Positions 33,695 to 48,692 of a DNA stretch of 49,429 bases are shown in pieces. This DNA is from Zoogloea sp. (GTDB taxonomy: Bacteria > Pseudomonadota > Gammaproteobacteria > Burkholderiales > Rhodocyclaceae). A program made the translations under genes and the position numbers. The notes below the pieces were generated by a model. The model saw only the letters and a list, made by a program, of their open reading frames with translations, searched no databases and was not told where the DNA came from. Position 1 is the first letter of the stretch. Every line of letters begins with the position of its first letter. The DNA is taken from the NCBI GenBank assembly GCA_023150095.1, contig JAKLLO010000015.1:1-49429 (forward strand). Reading direction: 5' to 3'.

Positions 33695-36292
33695 ATGTCC
33701 CAGACCGTGCCCGCCGCGCTAACTCCCGAGGCTTCCCGGGAGCTCATCACCCGCTTCAAGAGTCGCCTGAAAAGCGGCGGCGAGGCACTCCGCACCGCCT
33801 ACGAGGCCCATCCGCTGACCGAGCCCATCCTCAAGGGCCGATCCCGGCTGGTGGACGGGGTGCTGGTGGACATCTGGAAGGAGTTCAACATCCCCGCCTC
33901 GGCGAGTCTGGTTGCCGTTGGCGGCTACGGACGCGAGGAGCTGTTTCCGTTCTCCGACGTGGATCTGCTGTTCCTCCTCGACACGGCGCCGGATGACGAC
34001 CTGAGCGAGCGGCTCACCCAGATGATCGGGCTGCTATGGGATGTCGGCCTCGACATCGGCCACAGCGTGCGCACCATCGACGAATGCATCGAGGAAGCCG
34101 GCCTCGACGTGACGGTGATGACCAATCTGCTCGAAGCCCGGCTGATCGGCGGCAACACCCGGCTCTTCGAGCGCTTCAGCGACCAGCTGCGCAGCGCCCT
34201 CAACGTCGGGCAGTTCTTCAAGGCCAAGCGCCTCGAGCAGGAGCAGCGCTACACCCGCCACAACGAGACGCCCTACTCGCTCGAACCCAACTGCAAGGAA
34301 AGCCCCGGCGGCCTGCGCGACCTGCAGGTCATCGGCTGGATCAGCCGGGCGGCCGGCTTTGGCACCCACTGGCGCGACCTCGCCAGCCACGGTCTCGTCA
34401 CCGCCGAGGAAGCCACCGAGCTGCGCGACCTCGAACGCTTCCTCCAGCACGCGCGCATCCGCCTGCACCACATCGCCGGGCGCCGAGAAGACCGCCTGCT
34501 CTTCGACCACCAGGAAAAACTCGCCCACCGCTTCGGTTTCGAGGCCAACGAGCACCGCCGGGCGTCGGAAGTCTTCATGCAGGAGTACTACCGGACGGCC
34601 AAGAAGGTCACCCAGCTCAACACCATCCTGCTGCAGAATTTCGGGGCTGAATTCTTCCCCAACCGCTACCCGGCGGCGATCAACATCAACGAGCGCTTCC
34701 AGTGCGTGCGCGAGCTCCTCGATGTGCGCGACGAAGGCGTCTTCGACCGCCATCCGAGCGCGCTGCTCGAATGCTTCCTGATCCTCCAGCAGCGCTCCGA
34801 GCTCAAGGGCATGACCGCCCGCACCCTGCGCGCCCTGTGGCGCGGTCGCAAGCTGATCAATGCCGAGTTCCGCCATGATCCGGCCAACCGGGCGCTGTTC
34901 CTGCGCCTGCTCCAGCAAAAGCGCGGAGTGGTGCACGAGATGCGGCGGATGAACCAGTACGGCATCCTCAGCTTCTACCTGCCGGCCTGGCGGCGCATCG
35001 TCGGGCAGATGCAGCACGACCTGTTCCACGTCTACACCGTCGACCAGCACATCATGCAGGTGCTGCGCAACGTGCGTCGCTTCATGGTGGCCGAGCACGC
35101 CCACGAGTACCCGCTGCTCACCCGCCTCGCCACGTCGTTCGAGAAGCCCTGGCTGATCTACATCGCCGCGCTGTTCCACGACATCGCCAAGGGCCGCGGC
35201 GGCGACCACTCCAAACTCGGCATGAAGGACGCGCGGGATTTCTGCACCTCCCACGGGCTCGACGAAACCGACACCGCGCTGGTCGAATGGCTGGTGGAAC
35301 ACCACCTGTCCATGTCCAACGTGGCCCAGAAGCAGGACATGTCCGATCTCGACGTGATCCGCCGCTTTGGCGACCTGGTGAAGACCGAGCGCCGCCTCAC
35401 CGCGCTTTACATCCTCACCCACGCCGACATCCGCGGCACCAGCCCCAAGGTCTGGAACGGCTGGAAGGGCAAGCTGCTCGAAGACCTGTTCTTCGCCACC
35501 CAGCGCCTCCTGCGCGGCGCCACGCCCCACCAGGCCCTCGGCATGCCCTTGCGCCAGGACGACGCCCGCAACCTGCTGCGCTACTACGGCCTGCGCCCCG
35601 GCACCGAAGACAAGCTGTGGGCCCAGCTCGACACCGTGTATTTCATGCGCCACGACGCCGAGGAGGTCGCGTGGCACGCGCGGATGCTCTACTACCGGGT
35701 CGAATCCGAAGAGCCCGTCGTCAAGGCCCGCCCCACCCACGGCGACGAGGGGCTGCAGGTGATGGTCTACATGAAGGACCAGAAGGACATCTTCGTGCGG
35801 CTGTGCGGTTTCTTTGCGCGCCTCGGCTTCACCATTGCCGACGCCAAGATCCACACCACCCGCCACGGCTACGCGCTCGACAGCTTCCTGCTGCTCGACC
35901 CGGGCCAGGAAACCCATTACCGGGACGTGATCAACCTGCTCGAGCACGATCTGACCGAGCGCCTGAGCCACCCGGATTCGCCCATCGACCAGCCGGCCAG
36001 CGGCCGCCTGTCGCGGGAGGTCAAGCATTTTCCGATCACCCCGGGCGTGACCATCGAGCCCGACGAGCGCGGCCAGCACTACATCATGTCGGTGACCGCC
36101 GCCGACCGCCCGGGCCTGCTCTTTGGCGTGGCCACAACCCTCGCCAGCAACGGGATCAACCTGCACACCGCGAAGATCGCCACCCTTGGCGAGCGGGTCG
36201 AGGACACCTTCCTGATCAGCGGGCCCGGCCTCAGCCAGGACACCCAGGTCCTCAAGATTGAAGCCGAGCTGCTCGAGAAGCTGGCGATCTGA
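33695..36292 (+). CDS. glnD: Bifunctional [protein-PII] uridylyltransferase/uridylyl-removing enzyme
   Basis: 865 residues. Domains in order: nucleotidyltransferase with VAVGGYGREELFPFSDVDLL (73-92; acidic D88 and D90), central helical domain, HD hydrolase domain about 440-560 (AALFHDIAKGRGGDHSKLG near 490), and two C-terminal ACT domains beginning near 685 and 794. GlnD senses glutamine through ACT and adds or removes UMP on PII proteins, setting nitrogen metabolism. ATG 33695 is preferred over an in-frame start overlapping map by 32 bases. It meets def tail to tail with three bases between stops. Confidence 0.96.
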   Translation: MSQTVPAALTPEASRELITRFKSRLKSGGEALRTAYEAHPLTEPILKGRSRLVDGVLVDIWKEFNIPASASLVAVGGYGREELFPFSDVDLLFLLDTAPDDDLSERLTQMIGLLWDVGLDIGHSVRTIDECIEEAGLDVTVMTNLLEARLIGGNTRLFERFSDQLRSALNVGQFFKAKRLEQEQRYTRHNETPYSLEPNCKESPGGLRDLQVIGWISRAAGFGTHWRDLASHGLVTAEEATELRDLERFLQHARIRLHHIAGRREDRLLFDHQEKLAHRFGFEANEHRRASEVFMQEYYRTAKKVTQLNTILLQNFGAEFFPNRYPAAININERFQCVRELLDVRDEGVFDRHPSALLECFLILQQRSELKGMTARTLRALWRGRKLINAEFRHDPANRALFLRLLQQKRGVVHEMRRMNQYGILSFYLPAWRRIVGQMQHDLFHVYTVDQHIMQVLRNVRRFMVAEHAHEYPLLTRLATSFEKPWLIYIAALFHDIAKGRGGDHSKLGMKDARDFCTSHGLDETDTALVEWLVEHHLSMSNVAQKQDMSDLDVIRRFGDLVKTERRLTALYILTHADIRGTSPKVWNGWKGKLLEDLFFATQRLLRGATPHQALGMPLRQDDARNLLRYYGLRPGTEDKLWAQLDTVYFMRHDAEEVAWHARMLYYRVESEEPVVKARPTHGDEGLQVMVYMKDQKDIFVRLCGFFARLGFTIADAKIHTTRHGYALDSFLLLDPGQETHYRDVINLLEHDLTERLSHPDSPIDQPASGRLSREVKHFPITPGVTIEPDERGQHYIMSVTAADRPGLLFGVATTLASNGINLHTAKIATLGERVEDTFLISGPGLSQDTQVLKIEAELLEKLAI

Positions 36293-36295
36293 ACG

Positions 36296-36829
36296 TCAAT
36301 CGTCGGCCGTCGCCGGGGTGCCCGGGAAGAGCACCTCGGTGAAGCCGAAGCGGGTGAAATCCCGCACCCGCATCGGGTACAGGATGCCGTCCAGGTGGTC
36401 GCACTCGTGCTGCACCACCCGGGCGTGAAAACCCTCTGCAATCCGGTCGATGGGCGCGCCGTCGGCGTCGAAGCCGGTATACCGCAGCGACGCCCAGCGG
36501 GGCACCCAGCCGCGCAAGCCTGGCACCGACAGGCAACCTTCCCAGCCGCCCTCCTCGTCTTCCGACAAGGGCGTGAGCACCGGATTGATCAGCACGGTAT
36601 CGGGCACCGACGACGCATCCGGATAGCGCGGGCTCGGCCCGCCGCCAAAGATCACCACCTGCAGATCCACACCGATCTGCGGCGCCGCCAGCCCGGCCCC
36701 GGAAAGCGCCGCCATCGTGTCGCGCATGTCGGCGATCAGGGCCGCGAGCTCCGGCGTCCCGAAGGCGGTCACCGGCTGCGCCCGCCGCAGCAGGCGCGGG
36801 TCGCCCATCCGCAGCACCTCGCGAATCAT
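36296..36829 (-). CDS. def: Peptide deformylase
   Basis: 177 residues. All three motifs are present: [10 protein letters not shown] (44-53), EGCLSVPG (97-104, ligand C99) and QHECDHLDG (140-148, ligands H141 and H145, catalytic E142). It removes the formyl group from new proteins before methionine aminopeptidase acts. The start overlaps the mtnP-type stop by four bases (ATGA). Bacteria of this group often have a second def near fmt; whether this one is essential cannot be told. Confidence 0.95.
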   Translation of the reverse strand: MIREVLRMGDPRLLRRAQPVTAFGTPELAALIADMRDTMAALSGAGLAAPQIGVDLQVVIFGGGPSPRYPDASSVPDTVLINPVLTPLSEDEEGGWEGCLSVPGLRGWVPRWASLRYTGFDADGAPIDRIAEGFHARVVQHECDHLDGILYPMRVRDFTRFGFTEVLFPGTPATADD

Positions 36830-37572
36830 TTGGCCGGCCCTTCGCAGATGTGCTCGAGCACCTCACGCACCCGCCCCATCGCCTCGCGCAGCACCACGTC
36901 GATGCTGCCGAAGCAGATCTGCGCCGCGCTGTTGCCGCGGCCGGCCGCAAAGTTGGCCACCACGTTGATCGCCGCGTACGGAATGCCGAGCTCGCGCGCG
37001 AGGGCCGCCTCGGGCATGCCGGTCATGCCCACCACGTCAGCGCCATCCCGCTCCAGGCGGTTGATCTCGGCCGCGGTCTCGAGGCGCGGCCCCTGGGTCG
37101 CCGCATACACGCCGCCATCCACAACCGGCTGGCCGGCCGCCACGGCCGCATCGAGGATGCGCTGGCGCACGGATTCGTCGTAGGGCTTGGTGAAGTCGAT
37201 GTGCACCACGGGCTGCTCGGAACTCTCGTGGAAGGTGCTCTTGCGGCCCCAGGTGTAGTCGATGATCTGATCCGGCACCACCAGCACGCCCGGGCCCAGA
37301 TCGTCGCGGATGCCACCGACCGACGCCACCGAGATGATCGCGTCGGCCTTCGCCTCACGCAGGGCCCACAGGTTGGCCTGGTAATTCACGCGATGGGGCG
37401 GAATCGTGTGGCCGTAGCCGTGCCGCGCCAGAAAGACCACCGGATGCCCGCACAGCTGCCCGAAGGTCAGGGCGCCCGAAGGTTCGCCATAGGGAGTGCG
37501 CATCACCTCGCGGCGGATCACGTTCAGGTTGGCCAGTTGGGTAAGACCGCTACCGCCGATGATTGCCAGCAT
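36826..37572 (-). CDS. MTAP/MTIP-family purine nucleoside phosphorylase (probable S-methyl-5'-thioinosine phosphorylase)
   Basis: 248 residues. The start [13 protein letters not shown] gives the phosphate-binding loop; [21 protein letters not shown] and [14 protein letters not shown] are typical of methylthioadenosine or methylthioinosine phosphorylases. In the base-binding loop the sequence is [11 protein letters not shown], without the Asp-Tyr-Asp motif of adenine-specific MTAP; this favours 6-oxopurine (methylthioinosine) specificity as an inference. ATG 37572 is chosen because GAGGAG lies nine bases upstream, while an in-frame TTG at 37581 abuts that site. Overlaps def by four bases and diverges from typA. 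Confidence 0.88.
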   Translation of the reverse strand: MLAIIGGSGLTQLANLNVIRREVMRTPYGEPSGALTFGQLCGHPVVFLARHGYGHTIPPHRVNYQANLWALREAKADAIISVASVGGIRDDLGPGVLVVPDQIIDYTWGRKSTFHESSEQPVVHIDFTKPYDESVRQRILDAAVAAGQPVVDGGVYAATQGPRLETAAEINRLERDGADVVGMTGMPEAALARELGIPYAAINVVANFAAGRGNSAAQICFGSIDVVLREAMGRVREVLEHICEGPAK

Positions 37573-37581
37573 GCCGGACAA

Positions 37582-37587
37582 CTCCTC
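37582..37587 (-). promoter_or_regulatory. Ribosome binding site that decides the mtnP-type start
   Basis: GAGGAG on the minus strand, nine bases before ATG 37572 and directly adjoining an in-frame TTG at 37581, which is therefore too close to be used. Confidence 0.65.
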
Positions 37588-37669
37588 ATAAAACCGTGTG
37601 GGCCGGGGATCTTATCACGCAGCCAGGCCCCGACCGCTCCGCGCACCGATGCTGCGTTGCGCAAAAGCG

Positions 37670-37678
37670 TGGTAAAAT
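37670..37678 (+). promoter_or_regulatory. Putative extended -10 promoter of typA
   Basis: TGGTAAAAT is an extended -10 (TG, one base, TAAAAT with five of six) 34 bases before the typA ATG. No good -35 lies 16-18 bases upstream; the palindrome TTGCGCAA (37657-37664) lies just before it. No Shine-Dalgarno sequence precedes typA. Confidence 0.45.
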
Positions 37679-37711
37679 TTTGGGTTTACAAGTACTTCGG
37701 TATCCAACCCC

Positions 37712-39526
<1,815 letters not shown>

Positions 39527-39570
39527 GCCTCTTTCACCCGGCCGGGGCAACCCGGCCTGGGCAGTGGTTC

Positions 39571-39601
39571 AAAAAAACGCGGCCAACTGGCCGCGTTTTT
39601 A
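39571..39601. terminator. Bidirectional intrinsic terminator between typA and galU
   Basis: Seven As, CGCGGCCA, two bases, TGGCCGCG and five Ts form an excellent terminator readable on both strands, serving typA (+) and the smc-zipA-ligA-galU unit (-). A smaller GGCCGGG/CCCGGCC hairpin lies just upstream near 39541-39557. Confidence 0.92.
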
Positions 39602-39618
39602 TCGTCTGTTGCGGTGGC

Positions 39619-43707
<4,089 letters not shown>

Positions 43708-43728
43708 CGAAATCCCTTGTTTCCCGCA

Positions 43729-46700
43729 TCACGCCGCGGCAGCTTCCGCGAGACGCAGTGCTTCTTCAATATCCACTTCCACCACCCGCGACACACCCTG
43801 TTCCTGCATCGTGACGCCCACCAGCTGCTCAGCGATTTCCATCGTGATCTTGCTGTGGCTGATGAACACGAACTGGGTCTGCGACGACATGCGCTTGACC
43901 ATCTGGCAGTAGCGCTCGGTGTTGGAATCGTCGAGCGGTGCATCCACCTCATCCAGCATGCAGAACGGCGCCGGGTTGAGCTGGAACATCGAAAATACCA
44001 GCGCAATCGCAGTCAGTGCCTTTTCCCCGCCCGAAAGCAGCTGGATGGAACTGTTCTTCTTGCCGGGCGGCTGGGCGACGATCGAGATGCCCGCATCGAG
44101 AATCTCGTCGCCGGTGAGCACCAGCCGCGCCTCACCCCCTCCGAAGAGCATCGGAAACAGATTTCCGAAATGGTGATTAACCGTATTGTACGTCTCTTGA
44201 AGCTGCTCTCGCGTCTCCCGATCGATCCGTCGTATGGCATCTTCAAGCGTTTCGATCGCGCCCAGCAGATCCTCGGTCTGGACGTCGAGGTAATTCTTCC
44301 GCTCGGACGCCGCTTTCAGCTCATCGAGCGCCGCCAGATTGACCGGGCCCAGCTCCGCGATCTCGCGACCAAGGCGAGCCACCTCGCGCTGCAGCGAACC
44401 TTCCTTCAGATCCGGCACCAGCAGCGGCGCCAGCGCCGCCTCGTCGGCCTGGGCCTCTTCGAGCCGGGCGGCGTGCTGGGCTTCAGCCATCTCGACCGCC
44501 TGGACCCGCAGGCGCAGGTCGGCGACGCGCTCGCGCTGGGGCGCGGCGGCGTGTTCGGTGCGCTGGCGATCCTCTTCCAGCCCGCGCAACTGGCCGTTGG
44601 CGGCCTCCAACGTGTTGCGGCTGCCGGCAAGCGCGGTCTCGCGGGTTGCACGCAGGGCCACGGCCTCCTGCAGCGCGGCCGACACCGAGACCTCGTCGAT
44701 CTCCATCAGCGATTCGCGGCGCTCGGTGAGCTCCTCGGCGATGCGCTCGAGCTGCTCGCCGGCGAGCGCCCGGTTGCGGGCGATGTCGTCGAGCTTGCTC
44801 ACGCACTCGCGCTCGGAATGGCGGGCTTCCTGCAGCTCGCGGGCCAGCGCGGATTCCAGCGCGCGGGTCTCGCGCAGGCTGCTCTCGCGCTCCCGGCGCA
44901 CGGCCTCGGCGGCGTCGAGCCGGCCGCGCTGCAGCTCGGCCATCTCGCGGCTGCGCTCCAGTTCGGTCTCGGCGCGCATCAGGCGGTCGCGCTCAGCCTG
45001 TTCGGCGTGGGCGATCTCGCCCAGGTCGCGCCCGATCTGGCCGCAGCGTTCTTCGTAGCGCTGGCGGGCCTGGTTGAGCTTGAGCACCTCGACCTGCTCG
45101 GCATGCACCCGCGCCTGCAGCGCCTGGGCGTCGCGACGCAGGTTGGCCAGCGCATCCTGCACGCGGGTGGCGAGCGCCTCGGCCTCGGCCATGGATTCCC
45201 GCGCCATCGCGGCGGCTTCCTGGGCGGCCTCGACCTCGGCACCCAACTGGTCGATCTCCCGCTGGCGCTCGAAGACACCGTGGGTGCGCGAATCCGGCGC
45301 GTAGTGAATCAACGCGTGACGGCTCAGCAGGCGGCCATCCCGCGACACCAGCACCACACCGGCAGCGAGCGTCTCGCGCCGGTCGATCCAGGCGGCCAGA
45401 TCGTCCGCGACGAACACGCGGGCAAGCCAGCTTTCCAGCACCGCAGCCAGCTCGCCGTCGGCGCCGACCTTCTCGACCAGCGGCCGGCAACCTTCCGGCG
45501 CCGGTGCGGCATCAGCCGCCGCCGGCGCACCGGCCAGCAGAAAGGCGAATGCGCCCGGCACCTTGTCGGCCAGCGCAGCCAACGCCACCTTTCCGTCCTC
45601 GGCTGGCAGCGCGGCGAGCCGCTCGCGCAGCACCGCCTCGACGGCAAGCTCCCACCCGGCCTCGACGCGGATGCGCTGCCACAGGGGCTTGAGCCCGTCG
45701 AGCTTGTGGCGCTTGATCCAGTCGCCCAGCTGGCCCTGCACCTGCACCTTGTTCTGCAATTGCACCAGCGCCTCGCGGCGTGCCCGCAACTCGGTGGCGT
45801 GGCGCTGGGCCTGACGCTCGGCATCCAGCGCCTGCTTGAGGGCCTGCTGGGCCGCGGGCAGCTGGGTCTGGGCGTCGGCGATGTCGGACTGGCGCTGCTC
45901 CAGCGCTTCTTCGGCAGCCGCCAGCGCCGCCTCGCGCTCGGCGGCCATACGCAGGTCAGGCGCCTGGACGGCGGATTCTTCCTGCTGCAGGCGCGCGCGA
46001 CGCTGGGCGAGGGTATCGAGCGTGCGCTCGCTGCTCACCCGGTGGGCGTCCTCGACGCGGATCTGCTGTTCGGCGTGATTGAGCTCGCGGCGAATCGCGG
46101 CGGCGGCCGCATCGGCGGCATTGAGCGCCTCTTCGGCCTCCGGCAGACGGTCGCCCACTTCGGCGTGGCGCGCCTCGGCCTGTTCGGCGCGGATCGCCGC
46201 GTGGTCGAGCAGACCCTGCCAGCGCTCGCTGTCGGCGGCGAGGCTTTCGAGCTGGCTGCGCCACTGGGCGTCGTCGCGCTCCAGCTGGGCGAGGCGGCTT
46301 TCGAGAATCCGCCGGCTGTCGCGCAGGCGGGCGAGCTCGCCTTCGAGGCGGGTGAGCTCCGAGCTCACCGCAAACAGCGCGGTCTGGGCGTGCTGCACGC
46401 CTTCGTTGGCTTCCAGCTGGGCTTCGCGGGCAGTTTCGAGCTGGCTTTCGAGCTCCTGCAGGCGCGACGAATCGGCCTCGATGCGCCGGGTGGCGTCGGC
46501 CAGCTCTTCGGCCAGCCGGGCGCGCTCGGCGCGGGCCTCGTTGCGCTTGAGCAGCCACAGCAGGTTCTGCCGCTCCGACAGGCTGGTGTTGAGCTGGCGG
46601 TATTTTTCGGCGATGGCGGCCTGCTGCTCCAGCTTGCCAAGCTGCTGGCCGAGTTCGCTTCGGATGTCGTCGAGACGGGTCAGGTTGTCGCGGGCGTCGC

Positions 46701-47253
46701 TGAGGCGCCCTTCGGTTTCCTTGCGCCGCTCGCGGTATTTGGTGACGCCGGCGGCCTCCTCGAGAAAGCCGCGGACTTCTTCGGGCTTGGCCTCGATGAT
46801 CCGCGAGATCATGCCCTGCTCGATGATCGCGTAGGCCCGCGGCCCGAGGCCGGTGCCCAGGAACAGATCAATCACGTCCTTCCGGCGCACCTGCATGCCG
46901 TTGATGAAGTAGGTCGATTCGCCGCTGCGGTCGAGCACGCGCTTGACCGCCACCTCGGCGTAGGGCTTCCACTGGCCGGCAGCCTTGCCTTCGGCGTTGT
47001 CGAAGACCAGCTCAACGCTGGCGCGCGACACCGGCTTGCGGGTGGTCGAGCCGTTGAAGATGACGTCCATCATCGAGCCGCCCCGCAGCGCCGAGGCGCG
47101 CGATTCGCCCAGCACCCAGCGCACCGCGTCGATGATGTTGGATTTGCCACAGCCGTTCGGACCCACCACGCCCACCAGATTGCCGGGCGTGAGCACGGTC
47201 GTCGGATCGACGAAGGTCTTGAAACCGGCGAGCTTGAGTTTGGCGAGACGCAC
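43729..47253 (-). CDS. smc: Chromosome segregation protein SMC
   Basis: 1174 residues. Walker A VGPNGCGKSN (30-39), an N-terminal coiled coil, a hinge near the middle, a return coiled coil, signature LLSGGEKALTAIALVF and Walker B FCMLDEVDAPLDDSN are all present. SMC with ScpAB organises and segregates the chromosome. The start is GTG at 47253, giving MRLAKLKLAGFKTFVDP as in homologues; the open frame continues to 47325 but adds a non-conserved leader. No Shine-Dalgarno is visible; the leader contains two T6 runs. First gene of smc-zipA-ligA-galU. Confidence 0.97.
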   Translation of the reverse strand: MRLAKLKLAGFKTFVDPTTVLTPGNLVGVVGPNGCGKSNIIDAVRWVLGESRASALRGGSMMDVIFNGSTTRKPVSRASVELVFDNAEGKAAGQWKPYAEVAVKRVLDRSGESTYFINGMQVRRKDVIDLFLGTGLGPRAYAIIEQGMISRIIEAKPEEVRGFLEEAAGVTKYRERRKETEGRLSDARDNLTRLDDIRSELGQQLGKLEQQAAIAEKYRQLNTSLSERQNLLWLLKRNEARAERARLAEELADATRRIEADSSRLQELESQLETAREAQLEANEGVQHAQTALFAVSSELTRLEGELARLRDSRRILESRLAQLERDDAQWRSQLESLAADSERWQGLLDHAAIRAEQAEARHAEVGDRLPEAEEALNAADAAAAAIRRELNHAEQQIRVEDAHRVSSERTLDTLAQRRARLQQEESAVQAPDLRMAAEREAALAAAEEALEQRQSDIADAQTQLPAAQQALKQALDAERQAQRHATELRARREALVQLQNKVQVQGQLGDWIKRHKLDGLKPLWQRIRVEAGWELAVEAVLRERLAALPAEDGKVALAALADKVPGAFAFLLAGAPAAADAAPAPEGCRPLVEKVGADGELAAVLESWLARVFVADDLAAWIDRRETLAAGVVLVSRDGRLLSRHALIHYAPDSRTHGVFERQREIDQLGAEVEAAQEAAAMARESMAEAEALATRVQDALANLRRDAQALQARVHAEQVEVLKLNQARQRYEERCGQIGRDLGEIAHAEQAERDRLMRAETELERSREMAELQRGRLDAAEAVRRERESSLRETRALESALARELQEARHSERECVSKLDDIARNRALAGEQLERIAEELTERRESLMEIDEVSVSAALQEAVALRATRETALAGSRNTLEAANGQLRGLEEDRQRTEHAAAPQRERVADLRLRVQAVEMAEAQHAARLEEAQADEAALAPLLVPDLKEGSLQREVARLGREIAELGPVNLAALDELKAASERKNYLDVQTEDLLGAIETLEDAIRRIDRETREQLQETYNTVNHHFGNLFPMLFGGGEARLVLTGDEILDAGISIVAQPPGKKNSSIQLLSGGEKALTAIALVFSMFQLNPAPFCMLDEVDAPLDDSNTERYCQMVKRMSSQTQFVFISHSKITMEIAEQLVGVTMQEQGVSRVVEVDIEEALRLAEAAAA

Positions 47254-47477
47254 TGGAATTCGGAAAAAAGGCTGAAAAAACGGGGCTGTCGGCATCCGGG
47301 CAGCACGCTTGCTGCACTGCCACATAAACGGCGGACGCTATAATAGCATTCGTTAAAAATCAGGCCAGAGGCTTTGTCTTGCCCTGTCCTGCACCACCGC
47401 AGCACGGCGTTTTATCCTCTGCGCCCCGCCATCCGCGCCGGGCCGCCCCCAGGACGAACACAGGAAATCCCCCGAAC
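47254..47477. promoter_or_regulatory. Divergent smc/dapC promoter region with palindromic -10
   Basis: GCTATAATAGC (47337-47347) is a perfect palindrome about its central A and contains a consensus -10 TATAAT (47339-47344) on the plus strand and TATTAT preceded by TGC (extended -10) on the minus strand. CTGCCA (47317-47322), 16 bases before TATAAT, is a fair -35 for dapC. Expected leaders are about 127 bases for dapC and 80 for smc. GCAGCA/TGCTGC (47300-47315) can form a hairpin in the smc leader. Nothing else was recognised here. Confidence 0.6.
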
Positions 47478-48688
47478 GTGAACCCGCACCTCCAGGATCT
47501 TCACCCCTATCCCTTCGAAAAACTGCGCGGCCTCTTCGAAGGCATCGTGCCGCCGGCCGGCTATTCGGCGATCCGCCTGTCCATTGGCGAGCCGCAGCAC
47601 GCCACGCCCGAATTCATCAAGCAGTCGCTCATCGACAACCTCGGCGGCCTCGCCAACTACCCGACCACCCAGGGCTCCGACGCCCTGCGCCAGTCGATCG
47701 CCGGCTGGCTGGAACGCCGCTATGGCCTGCCCAAGGTGAGCGCAGCCACCCAGGTGCTGCCGGTCAATGGCTCCCGCGAGGCGCTGTTCGCCTTCGCCCA
47801 GTGCGTGATCGACGGCAGCAAGCCGGATGCGCTGGTGCTCTCGCCCAACCCGTTCTATCAGATCTACGAAGGCGCGGCCTACCTGGCCGGTGCCAAGCCC
47901 TACTTCGTCAATAACCTGCCGGGCGACCGCTTCGCGTCGGATTTCGACGCCGTGCCCGAATCCGTGTGGCAGCGCGTGCAGCTGGTCTTCGTGTGCTCGC
48001 CGGGCAATCCCACCGGCAAGGTGCTGTCCCTCGACGAATGGAAGCAGCTCTTCGAGCTGTCGGATCGCTACGGCTTCGTGATCGCCGCCGACGAGTGCTA
48101 TTCCGAGATCTACTTCGACGACGCCCACCTGCCCATCGGCGGCCTTGAGGCGGCCCATCGCCTCGGTCGCACGGATTTCCGCAACGTGGTGATGTTCTCC
48201 AGCCTGTCCAAGCGCTCCAACGTGCCGGGCATGCGCTCCGGTTTCGTGGCCGGCGACGGGGAGATCCTCAAGCGCTTCCTGCTCTACCGCACCTACCACG
48301 GCTGCGCCATGAGCCCGTCGGTGCAGGCGGCCTCCGCCGCGGCGTGGAACGACGAAGCCCACGTGGCTGAAAACCGTCGTCAATATCGCGAGAAGTTCGC
48401 CGTTATCACCCCCATGCTGAAACCCTGGCTCGACGTGGACCTGCCCGACGCCGGCTTCTACCTGTGGGCCAAGGTCACCCGCCTGGGGGTTTCCGACACC
48501 GAGTTCGCCCGCCGCCTGCAGGCTGAATATAATGTGACGGTTCTGCCCGGCAGTTTCCTCGCCCGCGAGGCTCACGGGGTCAATCCCGGTGCCGGCTTCG
48601 TGCGCATCGCGCTGGTTGCCGACCTGGCAGAGTGCGTCGAAGCGGCCAAGCGAATCGTCGCCTTCGCCCAACAACTTTCGAATAATCC

Positions 48689-48692
<4 letters not shown>
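47478..48692 (+). CDS. dapC: Succinyldiaminopimelate aminotransferase
   Basis: 404 residues, class-I PLP aminotransferase. PLP lysine K245 in [17 protein letters not shown]177 in [10 protein letters not shown]205 in [13 protein letters not shown] and R253 are visible. Betaproteobacterial homologues next to dapD convert N-succinyl-2-amino-6-oxopimelate to N-succinyl-LL-diaminopimelate for lysine and peptidoglycan. The start is GTG at 47478 ([16 protein letters not shown]) with CAGGAAA 11 bases or so upstream; the open frame before it is non-conserved leader. The stop overlaps dapD by four bases. Confidence 0.93.

Noticed and set aside
37657..37664. TTGCGCAA before typA as a -35 element
   Set aside because: Its first six bases are only ten bases from the -10, too close for a -35; kept only as a note beside the extended -10.
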